A DNA stretch of 64,000 nt from assembly GCF_027921745.1 (NCBI RefSeq), contig NC_079238.1, forward strand, positions 3,348,001-3,412,000. The letters are read 5' to 3'. A program made the translations under genes and the position numbers. The notes under the pieces were generated by a model. The model did no database searches. It saw only the letters and a list, made by a program, of their open reading frames with translations, and was not told where the DNA came from. Each line of letters begins with the position of its first letter. Within the stretch, counting starts at the first letter, position 1. This document shows positions 54,241 through 64,000 of this stretch, one piece after another. This stretch comes from Schizosaccharomyces osmophilus. Taxonomy: Eukaryota; Ascomycota; Schizosaccharomycetes; Schizosaccharomycetales; Schizosaccharomycetaceae.

Positions 54241-57200
54241 ATGTCGAATCAGACGCCCACGTCTCCTTCACTCTCTGATTCGGGGGATGATGATTCTCTT
54301 AACACTGTTTTAAGTCCAATATCTCCTTTTGCACATCTAGATTTGGAAACTCCAAAGCCTCCGAAAACAAAAGCTTTGGGTAAACATCTGACGGAAAACA
54401 ACAATGCCATTAATCAAGACGAGTTCTCTACCCCCACTGCTCGCCCAGAAAAAGGAAGAAGGGTATTGAGCGAAGGAGAGGCCCCTCTACAAAGTGAATC
54501 TGAAGAAACTCATCAATTAACCCCGCGAAGTCCAGGTTCTACCTCTAATACTAGCTGGATGCTAACGCGAGGAGGATTGTTTGATAGTCCTATTTATGAT
54601 CTAAAGTCTGTCACACAAAATTCCAACTTAATCGCTGATCTAAGGGCGGTCCGATCAAAGTTGGCGACCTTAGAGCATGAAAATGGACTCCTTTCAATGC
54701 AATTAATGTCAGAATCAAACCGTGAAGGTTGGGAAAAGGATCCTTCGGACATAGATGCTTTAGCGTCTAGTGAAGATTATCAATATTTTCAAAAGAAGGT
54801 TTCAGAATTAGAATCAACCTTGTCATCTAAGCAATCTGAAGCTTATGAGTTGTCAAGACAGCTCTTAAATGTCACGCAAAGGCTTGACCAAAGGGAAAAG
54901 GAATATGAGACTGTAGTTCAAGATGTGAAAATGATGAAGGATAAGGTGGATCACGATCAAGTCTCAAATTCTGACCTTCGCGCTGAGCAAGAAAGACTAC
55001 AAAGACTATTAGTCAGTTCGAATAATACGATTGGGTCCTTGAGACAGGCAGAAACTAGCTTACGTAGCCAGTGCAAAGATTTAGAAGAAAGAATGTCAGC
55101 TTTGAACGAATCAAATTCCAATAAGGATGAAATCAAAGCTTATGAAGAGAAGTTGCAGGATCTTTCCAATCAACTCAAATCAAAGGAACATATCATTGAA
55201 ACTTTGAGAGAAGACAATCAATCGTTCAAGGGTGCTTCCACGGACAATTCTGAACTTGCCGAGAAAAACAGAAAATTAGAAAAGATCCTCAGAAGCTCTA
55301 TTTCTAGTTTAAAAGAATCGAAAGAAGACAGTACGAGTATGCAAAAGAAAATTCGTGATTTGGAAGGTCGTTCTAGCGATTTGCAATCTAAACTAAAAGC
55401 TCTGGAGGATGAGACAGGCGAATTTGATTCTGTTAAGCGACATCTTCAAGCTAGCTTAGAAGAATCGAACCACAAGCTTTTGGAAAAGACTAAGAATTTA
55501 ACTAATGCGAATCAACAACTTCAGGGACTTGAAGCTCGTATTACGGATACCAATAATAACCTCAGTTCGATCACATATGAGCGCGATCAAAATTCTTTGG
55601 AGATCAAGGATTTGCACAACAGGATTACAGAATTGCAGAACTTGGTTACTTCCTCTTCCAAGTCTCTAGAAATGAGTCAAAGTACTACAGCGCAGAAAGA
55701 GGATGAGTGTTCTAAACTAAATTCGTTGCTTGAGAAAAAAGAACGCTTAATATCTGAATCTGAGAATGAACTTATAAGTACAAATCAGTATATTGATACG
55801 TTGAAAGATCAAGTTGCTAAGTACGAGGACAACATCGAAAATTTAACTTCAGAGTTGAACGAAAGAAGAAACGTTATAAACAAGCTTGGGGATGAATATA
55901 AAAGTTTAAGTGTATCTAGAGATGAAGAACGAGCTGAGAAGGAACATGCTCAGAAGGCAGTTGGAGATGTCCAAGAACTATGTAAGGCATTTCAAGATAG
56001 ATTAAAGGAATCAACCGTAAATATGCGGAACATGGAAAAGCTGCTGGAAGAATCTCAAAGTACAAATATACATGAGGCTGATGATCTCAAAGAAGAACTA
56101 AATGAGATAAAATCATCTCTAAACGAAAAAGATTCTTACATTCATCATCTGAATGAACAAATTGCGTCTTTGGAGACAGACTTTAGTGACCTTCAAGTCA
56201 AAAATGAAGCGCAAAAACAGAGTCATGAGTCTCTAAAGACAAGTTTTGCAGAGTTACAGAAGAAATTGAAGTACTCACAAGAAGTGAATAATGACATGGA
56301 AAGTCAAATCAAAACTCTTAGGGACTCTTTGTCCAAGCTAGACGAGACCGAAGGTTCTCTCAAAAGACTTGAAGAGCATAATCAGAATTTAAGTGATCAA
56401 CTGAATGGTTACAAGAATCAAGTAGAAGAGAAAGAAAACTTAAGCATTGCCCATGAAGATTTAAGAAAGTTGAAGGATAATCTTGAAAGTAAGCTTAATT
56501 CCTGCCAAAGATTATATGATGATTCACAGTCTGAAATATCTCAGTTGAAGTCTGTGAATGAATCTTTAGAGGCTAAGCACTCTACATTTAACTCTTCTTT
56601 CGAAAAAATTTCAGATGAATTGCAAAATGTAATAGAAATGAGAGATGAAACTTACAAAGACTATTTCCGGCTTAAGGAATGCTTGTCATCTTTGACAGAA
56701 GAATATAAGGAGCTTTCAGTTGACTATTCGGCATTGAAGCAGAAATTTCAAAATTCTGAGGGGTTTAATAATAATCTTCAGCTTACATCCTCTAAACTTT
56801 CTGAGGAGAGTAAGCACCTCAAATCTTCTCTTCAAAATGTTTTCTCTTCCCTTTCGGAAACTAGAGTAGAGATGAGTTCTTTGACTGAGGCTAATTATAG
56901 ACTTCAAGGTGAGTTAGCTGTGTTGCGAAGCAATCATGAAGGCGTTACTAATCAGCTTAATTCTGATCGAGAGAAGTTTAATGAAACTAATGGTCTGTAC
57001 GAGTCCTTAATACAATCGGCTACAGAAACAGAGAAAAGCTTACGAGCCGAAAAAGACGATAATGATGAAAAGGTTCACACATTAGAACAAGAAAAGGAAG
57101 CTTTGTTTAAAGAAAAAGAAGATTTAAACCAGAAAGCATGCTTGCTGGCAGAAGAACTTGAAGAGAATATAAAGAAGTTGTCTAACTTGGATGCTGTACA

Positions 57201-60200
57201 CAACTCACAAGAGGAAGAATTTAAGATTTTAAAAGATGAGCTATCTGAAAAATCGCAAAGTCTTGACCAGACTATGGAGTTGGTAAAGCATCTCAAGGAG
57301 GAGAAGTCTACGAGTGACATAGAGTTCAAACATATCGTGTCTTCGAAAGAAAATGTGCAAGAAGAACTAATTACTTTGAAAGAAAAATTGGTAACCTTAG
57401 AGCAGTCCTTGAAAGATCAAAGTGCTGAGAAGGAAACTTTAAGTCAACAGCTCATGAAATCCCAAGATAATATTTCTGCCCTAGAGAAAGATCAAGAAAG
57501 TGTATTGTTTGAGAAGAATAAACTTCAAAAGCTTAAAGATGATACTGAGCAGGCCCTTAATTCTGTCCAACAATCTCATTCTTTTCTATCTGAAGAACAT
57601 CATTTACTACGCGATGAATACCGATCTTTGGAGGATGCTTTTTCTAAGTTGAAAGAATTGAATCAGAAGTTGATAGAAAAAATTAGCTACGCTGAAGACT
57701 CAAGTAAACAGCTTGAAGAAAAGAATGCCATTATGGATAATAAACTTTTGGTTGCTACAAGTCAAATAACGGAGACAGAAGCTGCGATGTCACAGAAATG
57801 CAAAGAATTTTCTGAGCTGCAGAACGAAAAAGATTTCCTTAGTCAACAGCTCTCTGAGGCTGAAGATTTGACTAAACAACATCAAGAAAAGAATGCCATT
57901 TTGGATAATAAACTTTTGGATGCTACAAGTCAAATAACGAAGACGGAAGCTGCGATGTCACAGAAATGCAAAGAATTTTCTGAGTTGCAGAACGAAAATG
58001 ATTTCCTTAGTCAACAGCTCTCTAAGGCTGAAGATTTAACTAAACAACATGAAGAAAAGAATGCTATTTTGGATAATAAACTTTTGGTTGTTACAAACCA
58101 AATAAGGGAGGTAGAAGCTGCGATGTCACAGAAATGCAAAGAATTTTCTGAGTTGCAAAATGAAAAAGATTTCCTTAATCAACAGTTCTCTGATGCTGAA
58201 GAAAATATTTCTTCACTTCGTGAAGTTATTGGTCAGTGTGAAAGTAATAAGAAGGAATTGTTGACAAAGATTGATACCCTAGGAAAAGACAATGATGAGC
58301 TGAACAGTCTGAAGATAGCATTCTGTGAAGCATATAGTTTTTTGATCAATTCAACCAAAATTCTGCCTTCAGTTGATGTTTCGGCATCAAGTCTGAAAGA
58401 TCCATCAGAAATAAAGAAGGCGACTTCTGTATTTATAAAATGCTTTAACGATTTGAGTAGCATGTTACAGAAGAAAGAGAAAGAGTTACATGACAGCAAT
58501 CAAGGTGCTGACAAGCTATCGAATGACTTGAGAGACGTCAAATCAGATCTGGATGCACTCACACAGTGTTTCAATAATACTCAAGAAGATTATAATTCTC
58601 GTGAAAACAGTTTGCTTACCCAGCTAAGAGAATTGAACTTGCAAGTTGATTCACACTCGAAATCAATTGAAAATGATTATTTGGAATTACAAAGAAAGGA
58701 CGAGTTTATTGATAACTTAAACCAAAAAATAAGCAATTTGCAAAGAGAACTGGAAATCAGCAACGAGGAAGTTAACACTCAAAGATCAGATTCAGAAAAG
58801 AAACAAGCACTCGTAAGCGAGTTGACTGAAAAGGTTGAACTTATAACCAAAGAAAAACGATCGCTATCAGAAGAGTTAACTAGCATGAAAGAAAAAGTAA
58901 GCGATAGATTGTCCGCAACTAAGGAAGAGCTTCATTCTGCTCTGAAGGATCTGACAAAGAAAACCAATGAAACTAAGGAAATGAGTATTGACTTGAAGAA
59001 TGTGAAAAAACAAAGTGATGAACATGTAAAATTGATTAAGCACTATCAAGTTGATTTGCGAAAATCATCGAATACGATAGAGCAGCATTTAGCAACTATT
59101 GTTTCCCTTAAAAAAATATTATCCGAAAATAAGGAAGAACTGGAAGCCTCTTCTAAGGAGACCAATGCTTTAGTTCAAAACTTAGAAGCTGAGAAAGGAA
59201 GATTTTTGGAGGATTTGGAGCTAAAGCGTGCATTGATAACAGAGCAGGATGAGAGGATCGAATCCCTCCAACAATCCAAGGACAACTCTGAAAATGAAAT
59301 GGCCACATTAGAAGAGGAGTTTCATACATTGAAGGATGCTAGCAAAGAGCATGTCCAGAAATTGCAGGATACCGAGTACAAGGTAAATAATCTTCAAAGC
59401 TTACTTGATAGAAGCAATGAAGAGCTTTTATTCAAAGAGAAGCAACTTAAAGAATTACAGTCTGTTCAAGAATCATTGACTTCTGTCCAAAATGAGTTTA
59501 AATTAAAATGCAGTAATCTAAGCTCGTTAGAGGACATTTTAACAGGAACGCAAGCACATAACACAGAGCTCGAAGGAGAAGTCAAACGTTCTATGGAGAG
59601 AATTAAGAGAAGAGATGATCGTTGTGACCATTTGGCTTCCAAAGTAAAGAAACTACATCAGCAATTAAGTCAACAGCATGACACATTTTTCGAAGCCGAA
59701 CAGAAGCGTATCTTGCAATTGAGCAACCTGAAGGACTTCGTAAAGAAGCAGGATAAGCACTTAAAGAAGCTTGCTCAGAAACAGGACGAATTGATTCCCA
59801 GAAGCACTATATTAGTCTACGAGTCTTATATAAAGGATATTGAGAAAGAAATTATAATTCTTCAAGAACGTTTGAATTCTCTAGAGTTATCGCAGCAAGT
59901 ACCGAGAGGATTATTTAGGTTTTTTGGGGGAAGGACCAACACGTTCGAACCAGAAGTTATGGAAGTCTTCAAACGACAACTTGGAAAGTTACAAAACATT
60001 GTTGGCCCTAAATTTTCTGATAAGTTCAAAGAAGATTTAGATCATTGTATAATCGACGAAAAGAATCGTCAAGCTGCATATTTTGATTATAAGCAAAAGG
60101 CTGACCATTTAGCAGAATGTCTTCAAGCTTTGCAGTATGCTTTAGACAGGGAGATTAATTTTAAGAAGTCTTTGGCATTATGGAAAACGGCATGCTATGA

Positions 60201-60387
60201 TGGTTTGAAAAAGTATTATCCTGAAGTACAATTTGAGAAGTTGCTCGATGGTTCTCATGATAACGAAGAAGTTAGAAGGCCATCCCTGCGGTCAGTTTTC
60301 CTGTGTGTCATGTCATTACAGCGCTTAAGATGCTTAGGAGAAAATCATTCTTACTATGGAAAAACTATTAAAAGTATTGCCTATTAA
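54241..60387 (+). CDS. spo15: Meiotic spindle-pole-body coiled-coil protein Spo15
   Basis: Spo15 is a giant coiled-coil protein of the spindle pole body, needed to modify the pole in meiosis II so that the forespore membrane can assemble. The single exon encodes 2048 aa (S. pombe 1957). The first 130 residues are Ser/Thr/Pro-rich (SPSLSDSGDDDS, SPISPFAHLD) with possible CDK sites. From about residue 140 to 1880 it is almost continuous heptad coiled coil, rich in Glu, Lys, Leu, Gln and Ser. The C-terminus is more globular and conserved (VPRGLFRFFGGRTNTFEP, YYPEVQFEKLL). A three-fold 56-residue repeat lies at 57694-58197. An in-frame GTG at 54235 is not the start. It fits SPAC1F3.06c. Confidence 0.94.
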   Translation: MSNQTPTSPSLSDSGDDDSLNTVLSPISPFAHLDLETPKPPKTKALGKHLTENNNAINQDEFSTPTARPEKGRRVLSEGEAPLQSESEETHQLTPRSPGSTSNTSWMLTRGGLFDSPIYDLKSVTQNSNLIADLRAVRSKLATLEHENGLLSMQLMSESNREGWEKDPSDIDALASSEDYQYFQKKVSELESTLSSKQSEAYELSRQLLNVTQRLDQREKEYETVVQDVKMMKDKVDHDQVSNSDLRAEQERLQRLLVSSNNTIGSLRQAETSLRSQCKDLEERMSALNESNSNKDEIKAYEEKLQDLSNQLKSKEHIIETLREDNQSFKGASTDNSELAEKNRKLEKILRSSISSLKESKEDSTSMQKKIRDLEGRSSDLQSKLKALEDETGEFDSVKRHLQASLEESNHKLLEKTKNLTNANQQLQGLEARITDTNNNLSSITYERDQNSLEIKDLHNRITELQNLVTSSSKSLEMSQSTTAQKEDECSKLNSLLEKKERLISESENELISTNQYIDTLKDQVAKYEDNIENLTSELNERRNVINKLGDEYKSLSVSRDEERAEKEHAQKAVGDVQELCKAFQDRLKESTVNMRNMEKLLEESQSTNIHEADDLKEELNEIKSSLNEKDSYIHHLNEQIASLETDFSDLQVKNEAQKQSHESLKTSFAELQKKLKYSQEVNNDMESQIKTLRDSLSKLDETEGSLKRLEEHNQNLSDQLNGYKNQVEEKENLSIAHEDLRKLKDNLESKLNSCQRLYDDSQSEISQLKSVNESLEAKHSTFNSSFEKISDELQNVIEMRDETYKDYFRLKECLSSLTEEYKELSVDYSALKQKFQNSEGFNNNLQLTSSKLSEESKHLKSSLQNVFSSLSETRVEMSSLTEANYRLQGELAVLRSNHEGVTNQLNSDREKFNETNGLYESLIQSATETEKSLRAEKDDNDEKVHTLEQEKEALFKEKEDLNQKACLLAEELEENIKKLSNLDAVHNSQEEEFKILKDELSEKSQSLDQTMELVKHLKEEKSTSDIEFKHIVSSKENVQEELITLKEKLVTLEQSLKDQSAEKETLSQQLMKSQDNISALEKDQESVLFEKNKLQKLKDDTEQALNSVQQSHSFLSEEHHLLRDEYRSLEDAFSKLKELNQKLIEKISYAEDSSKQLEEKNAIMDNKLLVATSQITETEAAMSQKCKEFSELQNEKDFLSQQLSEAEDLTKQHQEKNAILDNKLLDATSQITKTEAAMSQKCKEFSELQNENDFLSQQLSKAEDLTKQHEEKNAILDNKLLVVTNQIREVEAAMSQKCKEFSELQNEKDFLNQQFSDAEENISSLREVIGQCESNKKELLTKIDTLGKDNDELNSLKIAFCEAYSFLINSTKILPSVDVSASSLKDPSEIKKATSVFIKCFNDLSSMLQKKEKELHDSNQGADKLSNDLRDVKSDLDALTQCFNNTQEDYNSRENSLLTQLRELNLQVDSHSKSIENDYLELQRKDEFIDNLNQKISNLQRELEISNEEVNTQRSDSEKKQALVSELTEKVELITKEKRSLSEELTSMKEKVSDRLSATKEELHSALKDLTKKTNETKEMSIDLKNVKKQSDEHVKLIKHYQVDLRKSSNTIEQHLATIVSLKKILSENKEELEASSKETNALVQNLEAEKGRFLEDLELKRALITEQDERIESLQQSKDNSENEMATLEEEFHTLKDASKEHVQKLQDTEYKVNNLQSLLDRSNEELLFKEKQLKELQSVQESLTSVQNEFKLKCSNLSSLEDILTGTQAHNTELEGEVKRSMERIKRRDDRCDHLASKVKKLHQQLSQQHDTFFEAEQKRILQLSNLKDFVKKQDKHLKKLAQKQDELIPRSTILVYESYIKDIEKEIIILQERLNSLELSQQVPRGLFRFFGGRTNTFEPEVMEVFKRQLGKLQNIVGPKFSDKFKEDLDHCIIDEKNRQAAYFDYKQKADHLAECLQALQYALDREINFKKSLALWKTACYDGLKKYYPEVQFEKLLDGSHDNEEVRRPSLRSVFLCVMSLQRLRCLGENHSYYGKTIKSIAY
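57694..58197 (+). repeat. Three tandem 168-nt (56-aa) repeats inside spo15
   Basis: Units at 57694-57861, 57862-58029 and 58030-58197 share long identical stretches, for example the codons for AAMSQKCKEFSELQN in each. 56 residues is exactly eight heptads, so the coiled-coil register is kept. The high DNA identity suggests a recent duplication. Confidence 0.92.
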
Positions 60388-60568
60388 GGCTCCATTTTTT
60401 GGTTGCAACTAATAACATATCCGCGCAATTTATTTATACTTTATTAATTGGTGTTGGTAATGGTAATGGTAATATATGATTACGAATTTTAATAAGCAAA
60501 TCGGTAACGTAAATTGCAGTAAAACTTGTTTACATTGGGATGGTGTATGTCTATTTAGAGTCGACGAT

Positions 60569-62370
60569 CTAGATTTGAAGAGGTAGATGACTTTCACCAG
60601 AAGCTTCCTGAGTATTGAGGTTAACAGTCCAGTAAGAACGCCAGCGAATTCGTAAAGATTTCTGGTCATGACCGATATTGGAAATATTCATCATCATATA
60701 GGCAGCATTTTGCTGTTTTGGAGATATAGTAGTTTCTCCAACAAGGGGAAGCATCTGAAGTTTTTGGGATTTCATGACAGCGACCTGAAAAGTAACATTA
60801 GATACAGAAGACGCAAAAGAGTCGTTAGATAGATAGACCACATATGATGCAGTACCACTCGCTGGATTGTAACTGACTAACTTAGCTGACAGTAGCAAGG
60901 AATCAGACTTCAAAATGGGAAGAGTAGTTTCAACGTTAAAGGACTTATGTACAGAATCACCATTAGATACTGGTTTATTAGAATTGAATGCATCAGGAAA
61001 GCCAGCGAAAACTGAGGCATTATTGAAAGAGACAGCATTATCAGGAACATTTAAGTTATCTTGACTAGATTCGTCGAGCAGATCGACTAAAGAAGATTCG
61101 TTTCTTATGAGAGCATTATTACTTTGTTGGGATGATTGTGAAGAACTAGGTAAGGGTTGTTCATTGAAATCATGATTGATCCCGTAAGCCTGTAGTACAT
61201 CATGAAGTAATTCATTCAATGTAATAAGCTTATGAACATAGTATTCATCTTCATCCTCAGTCTGCAATAAACGGACGACTTTGTTCTTATAAACTTTCAG
61301 AGACTCCATTGCGGACTCTAAGGGTTCATCTAGAGACACCAATGCTGGATTTTCGAGATGATGTTGAACACGGAAAGCTTTAGCTTTGATGGATTCAATC
61401 TCTGCAGAGGCGAGAGCAGAGTAGTCTTCCGTATTCTCTTTGTCATAACCAGCGATTACTTTCATTAATGCATTAGCTTCGGCCAAGTCCATTGGAGTAC
61501 CTCGACGAAGGAGTTCTTGAAGCTTAGCTTTATGTGCCTCCAAATCTTCCATAGCCAACTCATGAGCGGAGCGTAGTTCATTACTAGGATTCATTACAGC
61601 AACTGAATCCTCATCAACCTTTGGAAATTTATAACCTTGAAAAGACATCAATTCGCGGAGGTCATGGATTCTGGAAAAATCTTGGCTATGCCTGTTGCTT
61701 TTACAAAGCATGTAATTCCATTCTTCAAGCATTTCCAAAATCTTTTTCTGAACCTTATTCATATGGGGGAGGGGATATTTAGGAAAACGCGAAACAAATC
61801 CATTGAGAAATTCTTGGCTTCCAATTTGTAAATGAAAGGGGAAGCCGCAGTTTTTTACACAAATATCAAGAAGCTAAACAAAGTTAGTTATTAAAATCCA
61901 TATACAAGCACGATTCGGACTGTTGATAAACCAAAACACATAGAGCGATCTCTCCCCTGGCTTTGCCTCTGTCATCTCCATTGTTTTGAGTTCAAGCCAT
62001 AAACAAATGAGACCATAGCAGCTGTATAGCTTGAGTCACTTACATTCAAAGCCAAATAAGTCACTGTCGGGTTGGTACTATTGATACGCTTCAATATGGT
62101 GAAAGCTGCCTCTCTAGGTCTATATATGGATAAATTGAATTAGAGAAATATACGTTTCAACTCAATATACATACGCATTTCCCTTTTTGACGTTAATATA
62201 ATCAGCGATTTCCAAATTCAAAGCCAAATTCGGCTCCAGATTAAATTGGTCCGTTGCTCTGTCTGTTCATGTTAGTTCACCATGCAAAGCAACTCTTCCA
62301 AACACTCAAATGATGGTAGTAACGTACCAATGTATCTTGTTAACGTCCGACTAACTTTGGAGGAAAGCAT
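60569..62370 (-). CDS. gga21: GGA-type clathrin adaptor (VHS-GAT-GAE)
   Basis: GGA proteins are Arf-dependent monomeric clathrin adaptors for trans-Golgi to endosome sorting. Exons in transcript order are 62370-62328, 62262-62175, 62119-62044 and 61873-60569, encoding 503 aa. The VHS domain is assembled across exons 1-4: RYIDRATDQFNLEPNLALN, PREAAFTILKRINSTN, LLDICVKNCGFPFHLQIGSQ, then FLNGFV. The GAT domain follows (ELAMEDLEAHKAKLQELLRR), then a Ser/Asn-rich hinge with clathrin-box-like LVDLLDE, and the gamma-adaptin ear at the end (LSAKLVSYNPASGTASYVVY to the C-terminus). Intron 3 is 170 nt, longer than usual. S. pombe has two GGA genes; synteny with SPAC1F3.05 suggests gga21. Convergent with spo15. 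Confidence 0.92.
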
Positions 62371-63137
62371 GTTGAGTATAGATGGGCTGATTCAATATTG
62401 AGTACAAAGAAAATAAACCAAAAAATAAAAGGATCCAAACGAATTCAAAAAATAGATACTTTTTATAGGACTTTACATTTATTGCACGAAGTTGTTGAAT
62501 GAATTGTTTCTTGATTATAGATAGTTTATGAAAGGGTAATATCATTGTTTTTCTTCATTAGATGATACAGATATAGACGCATCCTCGTTATACAAATATT
62601 AGACCTTTCCTTCATTAATACTACTACAACGAGTAAGTGTTTAAACTGGATGAAATAGGACTGAATGAACAAAATGGGATGTAATGGAGGTGAAAGTCAA
62701 ATAAATAGATGAATGAGTACAGCATTACGGGATTTTCCTGCACCCTAAAGACTTATGGATGTATGAATTCATTATTACCCCTATGAGCTTTTCTGAAAAT
62801 GGAAGAAATGAACCTACCTGCAGGTGGAACAGCTCAAACCTTCATATTTTGATTACCGAAATAGAGAAAAAATGGATACATGAAAAAATGGCAAATATTT
62901 TTGATGTAATGACCATCCTGAATTTGACCGTTCAAGAAGAATGCCTTCGATATATATAAGCATGTTTTTAGGTAACAGATGATTTTATTATGATATATAA
63001 TTAAATCAAGGACGCCGATTTCAACAATAACGAGTATAATTGAAGCAAATTTAAAATTATACACTTTGAAAAATTTATTCATAATGACTAGTTCTATATA
63101 ACACCTATAAAAAACATTCAAATTTTGGTTTTTCATA
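62371..63137. other. Divergent intergenic region, gga21/tsr3
   Basis: 767 AT-rich bases with both promoters. Short open frames on both strands (for example 62,834-63,136 minus) look random. No RNA gene seen. Confidence 0.5.
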
Positions 63138-64000
63138 ATGGGCCCCCGAAATTCAGGTAAATTTCACGGCAAGCACAATTTTAAAGGGCAAATGCCCTCG
63201 AAATTCCCTTTGCCTCTTGCGATGTGGGATTTCGGTCATTGCAATCCAAATGCTTGTTCCGGGAAAAGGTTAGAAAGACTTGGTTGCATACGGAGTTTGC
63301 GAATTGGTCAAAAGAATAAGGGAGTCGTGGTCACGTAAGTTAAGATTTATTTTTGTTTTTGTTTTATATTATTATTGCTTCAACGTGCGGATTGTGGACA
63401 GTATTGTGCATTCTAGTTTGTTGCTGTTTTTTCGCATAAAATATGTCAAAAATCAATATTATCGTCTTTGAAGATTATTAGGTCCATAGAAGCTAACTGC
63501 CTTAGACCAAACGGCAAATCGCCAGTTTCACCCGCTGATCGAGTATTTTTTGACAATGGCGGTGCGAGTGTCGTCGAATGTTCTTGGGCTAAAATTGATG
63601 AAATCCCCTTTTCAAGAATTGGAGGCCGTTGCGAACGACTATTACCCTATTTGGTTGCTACAAATCCTATCAATTATGGACGGCCTTGGAGGTTGAATTG
63701 CGCAGAAGCATTGGCAGCCTGTATGTATATCGTTGGGTACAAGGATGAGGCTCGATTGCTGATGGAGAATTTCAAATGGGGCCATGCTTTTTTCGATGTA
63801 AATGAAGAGCTTTTAGATATTTATGCTGATTGTAAAGACGCCGATGAGATTCAAATAAAACAAAAACAGTATTTGGAAGATATGGAAGCATCTTATCGAG
63901 AGCAAAGAAATACAGATCAAGGGGATATTTGGACACAAGGAAATTTGAATCACAAACCAGTCGTCGCTGACAATGATACATCCAGCAGTTCCTCAGATGC
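63138..64000 (+). CDS. tsr3: 18S rRNA aminocarboxypropyltransferase Tsr3 (3' end outside window)
   Basis: Tsr3 transfers the 3-amino-3-carboxypropyl group from S-adenosylmethionine to the hypermodified m1acp3-pseudouridine of 18S rRNA late in 40S maturation. Exons are 63138-63334 and 63482 onward; the frame is open to base 64000, giving about 238 residues so far. The start MGPRNSGKFHGKH is basic. The RLI-like/DUF367 core is clear: LAMWDFGHCNPNACSGKRLERLG, then SIEANCLRPNGKSPVSPADR, CSWAKIDEIPF, RLLPYLVATNPINYGRPW (key binding segment) and LNCAEALAACMYIVGY. The tail turns acidic and Ser-rich at the edge (DNDTSSSSSD). The intron is 147 nt, with a GTAAGT donor and TATTAG acceptor; I see no clear CTAAC. 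It fits SPAC1F3.04c. Confidence 0.93.

Noticed and set aside
61874-62043. 170-nt gga21 intron considered as host of a snoRNA
   Set aside because: A GATGAC-like stretch is present, but there is no matching D box or terminal pairing.
1-64000. Search by eye for LTR-type elements, other transposons, CRISPR arrays and biosynthetic or defence clusters
   Set aside because: No reverse transcriptase, integrase, transposase or capsid-like frame, no long terminal repeats and no regularly spaced repeats were seen. All large frames are assigned to housekeeping or meiotic genes.

Overview
This is a stretch of a fission-yeast (Schizosaccharomyces) nuclear chromosome, but probably not S. pombe itself. The evidence is about 24 recognisable S. 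pombe orthologues of nearly identical length, and many short introns with GTAAGT/GTATGT donors, CTAAC/CTAAT branch sites and TAG/CAG acceptors. The intergenic DNA is AT-rich and there is one intron-bearing tRNA gene. Protein divergence from remembered S. pombe sequences and a changed gene order point to a sister species, for example the S. octosporus/osmophilus/cryophilus group; I cannot choose among these without alignments.

Layout. Bases 1-18,000 carry gcs1 (3' part), res2, rok1, atp20, a short Aim41/YqeY-like gene, lon1, alp41 and mug62. They keep the order of the S. pombe chromosome I block SPAC22F3.10c to .04 as I remember it. A tRNA-Val(UAC) gene with a 9-nt intron follows (18,538-18,619). 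The convergent pair erg6/uvi31 (19,569-21,298) is on S. pombe chromosome II (SPBC16E9.05/.06c). From 21,737 the window follows another chromosome I block, SPAC1D4.12 to .01 and SPAC1F3.10c to .04c: rad15, lkh1, trz1, rtf2, pis1, csk1, an Erd1-like EXS gene, cct2, mon1, grh1, tls1, oct1, mug161, rsc58, spo15, gga21 and tsr3 (cut by the right edge). The window therefore joins three ancestral blocks, with the tRNA gene at one junction.

Functions are mostly core cell biology: cell-cycle transcription (res2), CDK activation (csk1), DNA repair and TFIIH (rad15), RNA processing (trz1, mug161, rok1, tsr3, tls1), mitochondria (lon1, oct1, atp20, the aim41-like gene), lipids and membranes (erg6, pis1, grh1, gga21, mon1, EXS gene), cytoskeleton and folding (alp41, cct2), and meiosis (mug62, spo15). 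Two very long gene-free intervals, 24,050-27,641 upstream of lkh1 and 50,302-52,481 upstream of rsc58, hold homopolymer tracts and simple repeats.

I found no mobile element, CRISPR-like array or gene cluster of a new kind. The most interesting leads are small: a possible 63-aa two-exon ORF overlapping the 5' end of cct2; a 710-nt pis1 intron with ORFs on both strands; an in-frame, stop-free intron in rsc58; a three-fold 56-residue repeat in Spo15; MluI-box and FLEX-type sites next to res2, mug62 and spo15; and an Aim41-like gene that stops early with open frame beyond the stop. S. pombe systematic names and lengths are quoted from memory, not from a search.
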